Positions 1 to 7,042 are shown, counted from the first letter of the stretch. The stretch is 32,252 nt of DNA from a virus (IMGVR_UViG_3300027746_000063:1-32252); one strand, 5' to 3'. The notes: generated by a model from the sequence alone, not told the origin. Numbers and translations are program-made.

Positions 1-3
1 GAT

Positions 4-1038
4 ATGTCAAATCGTTCTATTGCAGAGGATCTAACCAACAGACCATACGCTCCTGTGCCAGAAGATATTCGCGGAGAGTCTTCTCGCCTATTGCTTGAAC
101 CAGCAACCGCTGGGGAAGTTGGAGCAACAATAGGTGGTGCGCCCAACACAAGGGCGATGATGGATGCAGAGCTAAATAAACAAATAGAAGGCAAGTTTAA
201 TGAGGGTGCTGGCGGCCTTCCAGCTAGCGCAATGCCGTATCAAGGACCAACCACGCCACGCCCAGTACAACCTCGCGGGACTAGGGTAGAAACTGGCAAT
301 GCTCTCAATGATTGGGTTGCCAATAATACCATTAACTGGGAGGCAAGAAGGGATAAGCAAGGAAATCTAGCTGTGTACGATATTCCATCTGGAGACTACG
401 GCGGCACAAGAGAGGTGGCTGGAATCACAGATAAGTACCATCCAGAGGCGTTTAAGCGAATAGCTGCATTGCCTCCAGGTCAAAGAGAACAGGCAAGCAC
501 AGACTATGTGCTTGAATACACAGCTCCAATTGCAAATCTTGTACCAGAACCATTGAAGGCTCAGGCAGTTGACTTAGGATTTAATCGCGGTCCTGGAGGA
601 TACACGACATTAGTGCAACAGGGGTTAAATACGCTGGGTATTCCAGTAAAGGTTGACGGAGCGTTTGGCAGGAAAACATTGGATGCAATGAATCAAGTAG
701 ATCCAGAGCAGTTGATTAACGCCACCGAGGATGCCTACCTGCGGAAAGAACGTACTATGGCAGAGGCCGATCCAAATAGGGCTAAACTTTATCAAGGTAT
801 AGTGAATCGATCAAACAATAGGAGGCGTTCTGCATCAGCGTATGCCAAGGCCAACTTGCCTTACAATGGTCCATTAGAACCAGAACCTAGGCCGCCACGG
901 AAGGAAGATATTGAAGACTCATCTTCAAGGCTTGGTATGATTAACTTGCCGTACCAAGGACCATTAGATCGGGAAGTTAAACCACCACCCAAAGAACCAA
1001 TTGATGAGTACCAGCCAAGACCCCTGGGGCTTGGTTAG
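4..1038 (+). CDS. GH108-like muramidase with C-terminal peptidoglycan-binding region, flanked by Pro-rich repeats
   Basis: Probable peptidoglycan hydrolase (N-acetylmuramidase, lysozyme-like family GH108 with PG_binding_3). The catalytic region spans about residues 100-270: a WE pair at 112-113 gives a candidate catalytic Glu113, followed by DYGGT at 131-135, FNRGPGG at 193-199 and VDGAFGRKTL at 217-226, which fit the family order. Both flanks carry degenerate Pro-rich repeats around PYxGP (near residues 14, 78, 286 and 317) and a shared ED-I-x2-SSRL element (residues 20-30 and 301-310). The reading frame is open to the window edge with only one codon before this ATG, so the true start may lie upstream. 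The placement at the end of the late region suggests either an endolysin or a virion-associated muramidase. The repeats favour a virion part, but this is inference. Confidence 0.7.
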   Translation: MSNRSIAEDLTNRPYAPVPEDIRGESSRLLLEPATAGEVGATIGGAPNTRAMMDAELNKQIEGKFNEGAGGLPASAMPYQGPTTPRPVQPRGTRVETGNALNDWVANNTINWEARRDKQGNLAVYDIPSGDYGGTREVAGITDKYHPEAFKRIAALPPGQREQASTDYVLEYTAPIANLVPEPLKAQAVDLGFNRGPGGYTTLVQQGLNTLGIPVKVDGAFGRKTLDAMNQVDPEQLINATEDAYLRKERTMAEADPNRAKLYQGIVNRSNNRRRSASAYAKANLPYNGPLEPEPRPPRKEDIEDSSSRLGMINLPYQGPLDREVKPPPKEPIDEYQPRPLGLG

Positions 1039-1400
1039 TCAGATGCTCTAGGATTACTTGTAATCCAAGAGCCTTTCTTTCCGTCATAATAAGAATTGCC
1101 ATTCTTCCATGACGAAGAACTTCCATAGAAAAAGCTCTTTGACTTAACAACCAATTTGCCATTGCCAAATACTTGATTGCCATTGGAACCATAATAACCA
1201 TCAGATGTTGCAAACCCTCTTCTATTAGAACAAATGAATTTACCATCCGATGTTACAGCAGTGTTTCTCCCAGTAATGATTACTGACTTGCCTAGTACAC
1301 CTCCAGCAAAATCACCAATACCTACTCCTTCATCATCATCTTCCGCCATCACCGATGCCATCAGCATCGCCGTTACCGCAATCATTGTTATCGCTTTCAT
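1035..1400 (-). CDS. Small secreted Gly/Ser/Tyr-rich protein, unknown function
   Basis: A 121-residue protein on the opposite strand to both neighbours. The chosen ATG gives a classical signal peptide: Lys2, a hydrophobic stretch to about residue 18, and a likely cleavage at VMA|ED, followed by an acidic run (EDDDEG). The mature part is rich in Gly, Ser, Tyr and Asn, with loosely repeated SDGxYY / GNxxFG elements, suggesting a secreted beta-rich protein. A purine-rich AAGGTAGAGAG sequence lies about 8 nt before the start. A longer frame extends upstream but would overlap the nuclease gene and lose the signal peptide, so I reject it. Its stop overlaps the stop of the muramidase. Orientation and content suggest an independently transcribed moron-type gene; the function is unknown. 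Confidence 0.6.
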   Translation of the reverse strand: MKAITMIAVTAMLMASVMAEDDDEGVGIGDFAGGVLGKSVIITGRNTAVTSDGKFICSNRRGFATSDGYYGSNGNQVFGNGKLVVKSKSFFYGSSSSWKNGNSYYDGKKGSWITSNPRASD

Positions 1401-1428
1401 GTAAAAACTCTCTACCTTAAATAAAGCC

Positions 1429-1818
1429 ATGTCAAACAAATTATCTTCGCGCCAGGTGGGTGCGGTAGGCGTGGCTAGGGTAACTGGTGCGTTACTGCGG
1501 TGCGGGTACAACGTACTTGCGCCTATAGAAGACTTCTCTGGGTACGATTTGGTTGCGGAGAAAGACGGCAAGTTTTACCGCATACAAGTTAAGACCGCGC
1601 AGGTGATGGAGCCTAATAGAACCAAGTACAGGTTCACAACAGCGTGTGGGAATGGAATAAATTCTGCCAAGAGATTGATTACTGGCGTGGATTATGTAGC
1701 GTGCTGGGCGATGAGTGACGATTTATTTTGGTTAATTCCAATTGCAAAATGCAAAACAATTACCACTAAACTTTGCCCCTCGACAGGACAGAGTTGGCGG
1801 GTATTTTCAAGCCTGTGA
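1429..1818 (+). CDS. PD-(D/E)XK nuclease-like protein (PDDEXK_5 type)
   Basis: A 129-residue protein with the core of the PD-(D/E)XK fold as seen in the PDDEXK_5 / group I intron endonuclease family: an N-terminal helix, then GYDLV with Asp40, a short beta-hairpin, and RIQVKTA with Gln53-x-Lys55 as the second half of the active site. These residues normally bind a metal and cleave DNA. It is the first of three nuclease-like genes at the head of the rightward early operon. It starts 28 bp from the divergently oriented secreted-protein gene and has no clear Shine-Dalgarno sequence. Its stop overlaps the next start as GTGA. A role in DNA processing or host DNA degradation is inferred. Confidence 0.65.
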   Translation: MSNKLSSRQVGAVGVARVTGALLRCGYNVLAPIEDFSGYDLVAEKDGKFYRIQVKTAQVMEPNRTKYRFTTACGNGINSAKRLITGVDYVACWAMSDDLFWLIPIAKCKTITTKLCPSTGQSWRVFSSL

Positions 1819-1994
1819 CCGACAAAGAAGCGTGGGCTAAATTCGAGGATGGGCTGAAGGATGTTACCTCTATGGAGGAGGCATTGGCGTGGGTGAAGAA
1901 GAACCAGCCGATTGTAGAGAAGCTCACCATCAGAGCAATGATCCGCAATTTCAACGATGATATCAGTCGGGCAAATAAATCTTGGCGTAATTAA
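1815..1994 (+). CDS. Small hypothetical protein
   Basis: About 59 residues from a GTG start that overlaps the preceding TGA as GTGA, the junction type used throughout this operon. A TTG 42 nt upstream is in frame but has no ribosome binding site. The protein is helical and charged, with a Trp-rich N-terminal half (EEALAWVKK) and a basic C-terminus (ANKSWRN). I recognise no domain. It sits between two nuclease genes and may be a partner of either. Confidence 0.5.
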   Translation: MTDKEAWAKFEDGLKDVTSMEEALAWVKKNQPIVEKLTIRAMIRNFNDDISRANKSWRN

Positions 1995-2037
1995 AATTTA
2001 GTTGACACGCATTGGCTCACATCGCTAGACCCGATGG

Positions 2038-2481
2038 ATGGGCAAAATCAATAGCAGGGCGAAGGGTGCAGCAGGGGAGAGAGAGTTAGCGAGTTACTTG
2101 CGCGAACAGGGCTGGCAGAAGGCTCGCAGATCGCAACAGTTTGCTGGTAATCCAGAGGGTGGTAGCGGGGATGTGGTTTGCGCGAACTTTCCATTTCACA
2201 TTGAAGGCAAGCGTTGCCAAGCATTAAAGCCCGAGGATTGGATGGCGCAGGCCAAGCGTGATTGCCCAGAGGGGAAGATCCCAGCGGTATTCTTTAGGCG
2301 CAATGGTCGCAAAGAATGGCTTGTTATCCTAACGGCAGATGATGTGTGTGAATTAGCTAGACAGATCGCACCTTCTGATGTGAAGATCGAATATATGCCA
2401 ACGATTGCCAAGGGATTTTACGTCAACACGCCAGAAGATTTAGAACGACTTACCACAACAACAATAAACCCAAATAAATAA
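2038..2481 (+). CDS. Holliday-junction-resolvase-like PD-(D/E)XK nuclease
   Basis: A 147-residue protein resembling small phage resolvase-like nucleases. The basic N-terminus leads into GERELASYL with conserved Glu, then GSGDVV with Asp45, then FHIEGKR with Glu56-x-Lys58, which together make the D...ExK active site. The following AQAKRDCPEGKIPAVFFRRNG resembles the strand and loop that hold the fold together in this family. Likely roles are resolving branched DNA before packaging or trimming replication intermediates. Only 43 bp separate it from the previous gene. A strong Shine-Dalgarno is absent, so its start is the most likely ATG rather than a certain one. Confidence 0.7.
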   Translation: MGKINSRAKGAAGERELASYLREQGWQKARRSQQFAGNPEGGSGDVVCANFPFHIEGKRCQALKPEDWMAQAKRDCPEGKIPAVFFRRNGRKEWLVILTADDVCELARQIAPSDVKIEYMPTIAKGFYVNTPEDLERLTTTTINPNK

Positions 2482-2492
2482 AGGAGATACAT

Positions 2493-3128
2493 ATGGCACT
2501 AACAATCAGTGAATCGGCAAAGATGGAGCGCAAGCTCCCAGAGGCAGGAGCAACAATTGGTATTCTATATTCCCTAGTTGATCTAGGCACACAGAAGACT
2601 AACTGGGATAACGAAGAGAAGTGGACCCCGAAGGTTCGCTTAACCTTTGAACTACCCGAACAGCTAGATGAGTTTGAGGTAGAGGAGAATGGCAAGCGTA
2701 CCAAGGTCAGCAAGCCGATGGTTGTTTCCATTGAGCAGACTCGAAGCCTGGGCGAGAAGGCTAGCTTGCGGAAACTATTGGAACAGTGGCGCGGTCAGAC
2801 GTTCACAGGCGCAGAGCTAAAAGCTTTCAGCCTAAAGAACCTGTTGGGCAAACCCGCCATGCTGACCCTCATCCACAAAACATCCCAAGCTGGTCGCGCC
2901 TACTGCGCTATCGCTGGTGCGTCTAAACTGCTTAAGGGCATGACTGCTCCTGCCAAGCCTGCTAACGATCTTGTTTACTACGAGATTGAGCAGAAAGAAG
3001 GCGGTCAATTCGCAGATATGCCAGAGTGGTTGCAGGACAAGATCCGTGCATCGAAGGAGTTCGTTGGTGCAGCGGTCACAACCAAGGTTGGCGGTGAAGA
3101 CGGAGACGGCAACCAGGTTCCGTTCTAA
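2493..3128 (+). CDS. Probable ssDNA-binding-like replication accessory protein
   Basis: A 211-residue protein with a strong ribosome binding site (AAAGGAGATACAT before ATG). The central part (about residues 20-150) alternates beta-strand-like segments and includes KWTPKVRLTFELP and LLGKPAMLTLIHK, compatible with an OB-type core. The last residues, GEDGDGNQVPF, form an acidic tail ending in PF, like the protein-interaction tip of bacterial SSB (DDDIPF). Position between a resolvase-like and a RecB-like nuclease supports a recombination/replication role. I could not assign a named family, so ssDNA binding is inferred mainly from the tail and the context. Confidence 0.5.
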   Translation: MALTISESAKMERKLPEAGATIGILYSLVDLGTQKTNWDNEEKWTPKVRLTFELPEQLDEFEVEENGKRTKVSKPMVVSIEQTRSLGEKASLRKLLEQWRGQTFTGAELKAFSLKNLLGKPAMLTLIHKTSQAGRAYCAIAGASKLLKGMTAPAKPANDLVYYEIEQKEGGQFADMPEWLQDKIRASKEFVGAAVTTKVGGEDGDGNQVPF

Positions 3129-3133
3129 GTTGT

Positions 3134-3964
3134 ATGGCTCTTACTATTACAAGTAAGTGGGATAGCTCCTCGGCTGTATCCAAGTTGGTAGTTACTGAAA
3201 GTAGCGGCCACTGGTACACACCCGAGGGGCAATCTGCCCACTCAATTATTGGAGCAAACGGAAAGGAACGTAACACTACTGTTTCCGATGCTCGTAAACT
3301 CGGATTACTTCCGAGCGTTACATCAGTAATCGGAATTTTGGATAAACCGCAACTCACAAATTGGAAAATTGAACAAGCAATAATGTCTTCATTGACATTG
3401 CCAAGGGAGGAAAATGAAAAACTCGAAGACTACGCTAGAAGGGTGGTTAAAGACTCTAAAGAGTCAACAAGCAAAGCAGCGGAGCATGGAACGAGAATGC
3501 ATCTCGAATTGGAGAACGTCTTACTGGGACGTGCAACCTCCACAGACGAAGTCCTCAAGCCATACATCGAAACCTTTAAGAAGTGGGCCGATGAAAACAT
3601 TGAAAAGACCTACTGGTGCGAAAAAGCCCTTGTCGGCGCAGGCTATGCGGGAAGGTGTGATGCCTACGTTAGGATTAAAGGTATTGGTGACGCTATCATA
3701 GACTTGAAGAATCGGAAAGTTAATCCGCGCTACTCACCTTTTTATGAAAATTCTGATACGCCCCAATTGTGGGCCTACAAAAATGCCAGCGAGAATCCCA
3801 AGGCTGCCTGCGTGTCAATCGTCTTGGCATCCAACGATTCCAGCAAGATTATGACCAGAACCTGGGAGGATGATGAGTTGTACCAATCTGGCATTGCCTT
3901 TCAAGCGATGCTGAAAATCTGGTGCTGGGTTAAGGGCTACACGCCTCCAGGTTGTAAGTTATGA
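3134..3964 (+). CDS. RecB-like PD-(D/E)XK exonuclease
   Basis: A 276-residue protein with the RecB/Cas4-type nuclease signature: AAEHGTRMH (His118 and His123), GRCD with Asp176, IIDLK with Asp190-x-Lys192, and QLWAY with Gln211 and Tyr215. In this family these residues bind divalent metal and cut or resect DNA. The first three residues repeat those of the upstream SSB-like protein (MALTI). The pair is separated by only 5 bp, suggesting coupled expression and perhaps a joint recombination function like exonuclease plus ssDNA-binding protein. No good Shine-Dalgarno precedes it, so reinitiation from the upstream gene is likely. Confidence 0.75.
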   Translation: MALTITSKWDSSSAVSKLVVTESSGHWYTPEGQSAHSIIGANGKERNTTVSDARKLGLLPSVTSVIGILDKPQLTNWKIEQAIMSSLTLPREENEKLEDYARRVVKDSKESTSKAAEHGTRMHLELENVLLGRATSTDEVLKPYIETFKKWADENIEKTYWCEKALVGAGYAGRCDAYVRIKGIGDAIIDLKNRKVNPRYSPFYENSDTPQLWAYKNASENPKAACVSIVLASNDSSKIMTRTWEDDELYQSGIAFQAMLKIWCWVKGYTPPGCKL

Positions 3965-3969
3965 AGCAC

Positions 3970-4034
3970 TTTACCGATAGGGTAATTTTAACAACATATA
4001 AACAAAACGTGTCGTTAATTTACCGATCAGTAAA
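3970..4034. promoter_or_regulatory. Pair of similar palindromic operator-like sites
   Basis: The 79-bp gap between the RecB-like gene and the next gene contains two related sites. The first is TTACC-GATAG-GGTAA (3971-3985). The second is TTTAC-CGATCA-GTAAA (4019-4034). Both are perfect inverted repeats at their arms and share the core TTTACCGAT, with centres about 48 bp apart. A TATAAA at 3997-4002 lies between them. This looks like a paired repressor or activator site controlling the accessory block downstream; no regulator for it can be named in the window. Confidence 0.45.
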
Positions 4035-4043
4035 CATATCACA

Positions 4044-4340
4044 ATGACTGCGCCCACCATAGCCGAGATGGGTGACGAGGCGGCAGCTATAACGTGGCGT
4101 GTTATGGGCAAAGGGTCGGATAAGTCAGCTTATGGAGATTGGCTGGAGAAGGATAGGCCGACCCATGATTACCATATTGCCAGAGCTATTCGCCACCTTG
4201 CTACAGCGCAGATGCAACTGCACAAGTCAACGCCTTGCCCTGACAATAACGGCGAGACAAGTGTTGATCATTTAGAACGTGCATTAGTTCGGTGTTTGTT
4301 TACGCTTGCACAAATAAAGAAAGAGGTGACAAGATTATGA
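4044..4340 (+). CDS. Small helical hypothetical protein
   Basis: A 98-residue protein, mostly helical, with an HIARAIRHLATAQ segment and a second HLERALVRCLFTLAQ segment separated by a DNNGETS turn. This two-helix His-containing arrangement vaguely resembles phage DUF5664/MazG-like proteins, but the similarity is too weak to claim. It is the first gene after the palindromic pair at 3970-4034 and so likely opens a new transcription unit. Its stop overlaps the next start as ATGA. Confidence 0.5.
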   Translation: MTAPTIAEMGDEAAAITWRVMGKGSDKSAYGDWLEKDRPTHDYHIARAIRHLATAQMQLHKSTPCPDNNGETSVDHLERALVRCLFTLAQIKKEVTRL

Positions 4341-4603
4341 AAGAGACGGAGGTAGATTTTAGCTGGAATGGAGAAGAGTACTCTGCATATGGAACGCCAT
4401 ATATTGAGACCACTGAAGAGGACATTGGACCTTGTAGGTGGGGTGAGCATTTCATGTCAGAGACTGTTAATTCGGTTGAAATGTCTGACATTGAAATCTT
4501 GAAAGACGGACAGCTTGTGGTTGATCCTCCCAAGGATTTGTTTGATAAAGCAGATAGCCTTCTCTGCTTGAAGGCGGGAGATGATTGGGAGCGTTCTAAT
4601 TGA
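4337..4603 (+). CDS. Small acidic hypothetical protein
   Basis: An 88-residue acidic protein. The start is the ATG in the ATGA overlap, preceded by GAGGTGACAAGATT, a good ribosome binding site; a longer in-frame start at 4292 lies inside the previous gene and is not needed. It contains two Trp-centred segments (FSWNGEEY and CRWGEHF) and an acidic C-terminal half. I recognise no family. Translationally coupled to both neighbours. Confidence 0.5.
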   Translation: MKETEVDFSWNGEEYSAYGTPYIETTEEDIGPCRWGEHFMSETVNSVEMSDIEILKDGQLVVDPPKDLFDKADSLLCLKAGDDWERSN

Positions 4604-4755
4604 AACTTGCCCTGTCATGGATCTGCTACCACATAGGAAACATAATCAGCTTAACTCTGATGCGGTGGGGGTTGGGTTATCCAACCTATACTCGCCTTAT
4701 GGTTTGGTCTTCAAGCTTAGATAAAGATGGAGTCATCTGGAAAGACGCAAAATGA
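4600..4755 (+). CDS. Small conserved-type phage membrane-associated protein (51 aa)
   Basis: A 51-residue gene with a TTG start in a TTGA overlap with the preceding stop and an ATGA overlap with the following gene, so it is framed exactly by coupling signals. The N-terminal half is hydrophobic with Trp, Cys and His (SWICYHIGNIIS), followed by MRWGLGYPTYTRLMVWS and a charged tail (LDKDGVIW). This pattern, a hydrophobic helix followed by a YPxYxRLMxWSxxLDxDG-like segment, recurs in small unannotated phage proteins as I remember them. Function unknown; membrane association is inferred from hydrophobicity. Confidence 0.6.
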   Translation: MKLALSWICYHIGNIISLTLMRWGLGYPTYTRLMVWSSSLDKDGVIWKDAK

Positions 4756-5417
4756 GAAAAGCATTAGTCACGCAAGCATTCGGAGATGAGTGGAAGAAGA
4801 TACTTGAACTAACCAAGCCGCGCATGGAGGCTTACTGCAAGCGTCACCAGATTGATTTTATCTCGCTAGAGAAGCCATTGGCCGAGCCTGTGCAGTACAG
4901 CAAGTCAGCGATTGGAAACATCATGGCAACGAAGGGCTACGAACAAGTCACGTTCCTAGATGCTGATGTCTTGGTTGCAGCCGATTGCCCAGACATAGGC
5001 GAAGACGCTGGCGTGTTTTGTGCTTTCGATGAAGGTGCTTACCTAGATAGAAAGCTGGCGATGGGTAAGCTTGCTGGAACTTTCGGCGCAATCATCGACC
5101 CGCGCTTCTACGTCAACACTGGCGTGTTTGTGATCTCCTCCAAGGTGGTAGGCGCACTATCTATGCCACCACTAGGACTACTGCCAAACCACTTTGCGGA
5201 GCAGACCTGGATGAACATTATGGTGCACATCTGGAACATCCCTCTGACCGAGCTTGACCCTGTTTACAACTGCATGACCAGCGTTGAGGAACACTTTGGC
5301 CTAGACCGCTACAAAGATGCAATGTGCATTCATTACGCTGGGCAGAGTGCTGACTTAGCCAAGCTAGCAGAGCTAATTAAGGCCGATGAAGCAGAGTTAG
5401 TTGCTGTAGGCCGATGA
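4752..5417 (+). CDS. GT8-like glycosyltransferase
   Basis: A 221-residue GT-A type glycosyltransferase resembling family 8 (glycogenin/LPS galactosyltransferase-like). Visible features are the N-terminal nucleotide-sugar half ending in FLDADVLV with the metal-binding DAD (70-72), the acceptor-site segment FYVNTGVFVIS (119-129), an EQ pair at 150-151, and a C-terminal HYAG (194-197) expected to complete metal and phosphate binding. It should transfer a sugar from an activated donor, but the acceptor (DNA base, envelope glycan or virion protein) cannot be read from sequence. It lies in the same operon as a C5-methyltransferase, a 2OG oxygenase and a GT9-like enzyme. Confidence 0.75.
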   Translation: MRKALVTQAFGDEWKKILELTKPRMEAYCKRHQIDFISLEKPLAEPVQYSKSAIGNIMATKGYEQVTFLDADVLVAADCPDIGEDAGVFCAFDEGAYLDRKLAMGKLAGTFGAIIDPRFYVNTGVFVISSKVVGALSMPPLGLLPNHFAEQTWMNIMVHIWNIPLTELDPVYNCMTSVEEHFGLDRYKDAMCIHYAGQSADLAKLAELIKADEAELVAVGR

Positions 5418-5623
5418 ACTTTGTGCGAGTAGTGCCAGAGTGTGGCAAGTGGCGGTTGCACACCATGAACGGCGAGGCTCTGGGACCGCGCCTAATCGGA
5501 GCGCACATAGAAGGCGTGGCTCCCTTCATGGATGTATTCGATACCAAAGATGAAGCCCAGGATGCAGCGCAATGCTGGAACATCCTTGCCACTACTTGCA
5601 AGCCTAAGAAGACCTATAAGTGA
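5414..5623 (+). CDS. Small hypothetical protein
   Basis: A 69-residue protein coupled by ATGA to the glycosyltransferase before it and by GTGA to the gene after it. The N-terminal half is beta-like (FVRVVPECGKWRLHTMNG), the C-terminal half helical with a Lys-rich end (KPKKTYK). No recognisable domain. Confidence 0.5.
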   Translation: MNFVRVVPECGKWRLHTMNGEALGPRLIGAHIEGVAPFMDVFDTKDEAQDAAQCWNILATTCKPKKTYK

Positions 5624-5937
5624 TCAAGGGCGCATTAGTCAAAGGAGGATATGATGAAAAGCTACAGCAGTTGGCAGGCGAGGTTGCCTTGCGTGCAATC
5701 ATGGATCTTCGCACGCTTCGTAGGCGAGGGGTGGTTAGGTGTATGAAGATTATTGCTAGGCCAGAACTAGCCAACCTCCGAGATATGCCCGAATACAAAA
5801 ACTCGCACAACGTCCAGAAGCTACTGGAAGATTTCCGAAATGGCACAGTCGGCTGGTGGTGCAGGGCGGCTGGCATTCGGATATGTAACCGAACATTACT
5901 GCGCCGAATGAGGGAGGACGATTATGTTCTTTGCTGA
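5620..5937 (+). CDS. Basic hypothetical protein
   Basis: A 105-residue basic protein from a GTG start in a GTGA overlap. It is rich in Arg and Cys, with segments MDLRTLRRRGVVRCMK and GWWCRAAGIRICNRTLLRRM. The latter looks like a helix pair and could bind nucleic acid, but no HTH or zinc signature is complete. The strong AGGGAGGA inside its 3' end serves the next small gene, which overlaps it by 14 nt. Confidence 0.45.
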   Translation: MIKGALVKGGYDEKLQQLAGEVALRAIMDLRTLRRRGVVRCMKIIARPELANLRDMPEYKNSHNVQKLLEDFRNGTVGWWCRAAGIRICNRTLLRRMREDDYVLC

Positions 5938-6064
5938 TATAGCTGGCATAACGTGGGTAATTGGCTGGATGATTTTATACTCTTGTGTAATTTTATCTGG
6001 TATATATTTCGCGCTTTACATAATCCTCTGGATCATAGATCGTATTAGAAAGGAACTAGAATAA
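5924..6064 (+). CDS. Small membrane protein (46 aa)
   Basis: A 46-residue gene preceded by a strong ribosome binding site (AGGGAGGACG, 4 nt spacer). Residues 7-37 are almost continuously hydrophobic (GITWVIGWMILYS, then GIYFALYIILW), ending in a charged tail IIDRIRKELE. It could cross the membrane once with a long helix or twice as a hairpin. The stop overlaps the next ATG by one base (TAATG). Function unknown; its position in the early accessory block speaks against a classical holin. Confidence 0.6.
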   Translation: MFFADIAGITWVIGWMILYSCVILSGIYFALYIILWIIDRIRKELE

Positions 6065-6261
6065 TGAGAAGAAAAAAACAACAAATAGAAGTAATAGACA
6101 TTCGGGAAGTTAAGTCGGCGGTGATCGACATTAAGGTGGATGACAAGACGTTCAACGCTCTGGCTGAGGCTGGTAGGATTCATCTTCAGAAGGATAAGAA
6201 GGCGTGTTTCGAGTACGCACTGAACCAAGCATTGCTGGAACTAGCAGAGCAACTTAAATGA
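6064..6261 (+). CDS. Small basic hypothetical protein
   Basis: A 65-residue protein with a good ribosome binding site (AGAAAGGAACTAG). The N-terminus is very basic (MRRKKQQ), the middle beta-like (VIDIKVDDKTFNALAEAG), and the C-terminus helical (ACFEYALNQALLELAEQ). The strand-then-helices order is loosely reminiscent of ribbon-helix-helix proteins, not enough to assign. Coupled by ATGA to the oxygenase gene. Confidence 0.5.
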   Translation: MRRKKQQIEVIDIREVKSAVIDIKVDDKTFNALAEAGRIHLQKDKKACFEYALNQALLELAEQLK

Positions 6262-6830
6262 ATGATGTATTCAAGCAAAAGGTTCTAACCGCCAGCGTGG
6301 ATCGTTACGTCCTCACTCCTACGCAATGCACCATGCTGCGCCAGGATGCCGAGGTCATGGGCATGAAGCGTGCAACTGTAATGAATAAGGACGGCACAAC
6401 CCGCAAGTCATTTGCAAGAAGCTGTTCATCGTGCTGGGTTCCTTTTGCTAAACATTACGAGTGGATATACAAGGTGATGCGAGAGCTAACAGACAGCATC
6501 AATGCCGAGCAATGGCGTTTCGACATCCAAGGCATCCAACAGTTGCAGATCCTAAAGTACAATCCACTACAGCAGTTCTGGTGGCACTACGATACATTCA
6601 CCTCCGAGGCTCCAGTACGGAAGCTGACCGCAGTAGTCAACCTATCTGATCCTAGCGAGTACCTGGGCGGTGGGTTGCAAGTTAAGGCTGACCTAGTCAA
6701 CGGAAGGTTTATCCGCGAGCAAGGTGCGGGTACTTGGTTTCCATCCTACATCGAGCATCGCGCTCGCGCACCTATCTGGGGTACACGCTGGGTATTGGTG
6801 GCTTGGTTTACAGGACCAGCGTGGAAGTAG
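6258..6830 (+). CDS. 2-oxoglutarate/Fe(II)-dependent oxygenase (prolyl-4-hydroxylase-like)
   Basis: A 190-residue double-stranded beta-helix oxygenase. The iron ligands are visible as WWHYDTF (His110, Asp112) and IEHRA (His167), with Arg177 in GTRWVLVAWF placed to bind 2-oxoglutarate; LKYNP before the HxD and the GGGLQV turn also fit the P4Hc/2OG-FeII_Oxy_3 type. These enzymes hydroxylate a substrate using O2 and 2-oxoglutarate. Common phage members act on unknown substrates. Neighbouring DNA methyltransferase and glycosyltransferases make DNA or sugar modification worth testing, but the fold subtype is closer to prolyl hydroxylases than to TET/JBP. Confidence 0.8.
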   Translation: MNDVFKQKVLTASVDRYVLTPTQCTMLRQDAEVMGMKRATVMNKDGTTRKSFARSCSSCWVPFAKHYEWIYKVMRELTDSINAEQWRFDIQGIQQLQILKYNPLQQFWWHYDTFTSEAPVRKLTAVVNLSDPSEYLGGGLQVKADLVNGRFIREQGAGTWFPSYIEHRARAPIWGTRWVLVAWFTGPAWK

Positions 6831-7042
6831 TCCAACTCAATCCCGAACTATGGATGATGACTCCCAAGGGAGAGGGGCTTGCATTTCTGGTGACAGACTA
6901 CGGATTAGATCATAACAAGATATTCACGATCATGCTTAATCACGGAGAGATTCTTGACTTTGACATACGTGATTGTCGCAGATGTGAGAACCCAAGTTTC
7001 GGGGTGCAAGCACCAGCAGTGCCTAATCCCTATTACAAGTGA
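6821..7042 (+). CDS. Small hypothetical protein
   Basis: A 73-residue protein starting at a GTG that overlaps the oxygenase stop by 10 nt. Starting there gives an N-terminus VQLNPELWMMTPKGEGLAF, a pattern I remember from small phage proteins of unknown function, with a LDFDIRDCRRCENPSFG end. A longer in-frame ATG at 6734 lies deep inside the oxygenase gene and is less likely. The fold appears small and beta-rich. Function unknown. Confidence 0.55.
   Translation: MEVVQLNPELWMMTPKGEGLAFLVTDYGLDHNKIFTIMLNHGEILDFDIRDCRRCENPSFGVQAPAVPNPYYK

Noticed and set aside
1401-1571. Upstream extension of the secreted protein frame on the minus strand
   Set aside because: It would bury the signal peptide inside the protein and overlap the nuclease gene; the internal Met gives a textbook signal sequence with a purine-rich site.
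2002-2030. TTGACA followed by a possible promoter before the resolvase-like gene
   Set aside because: No acceptable -10 box lies at 16-18 bp spacing; a lone -35-like hexamer is weak evidence.
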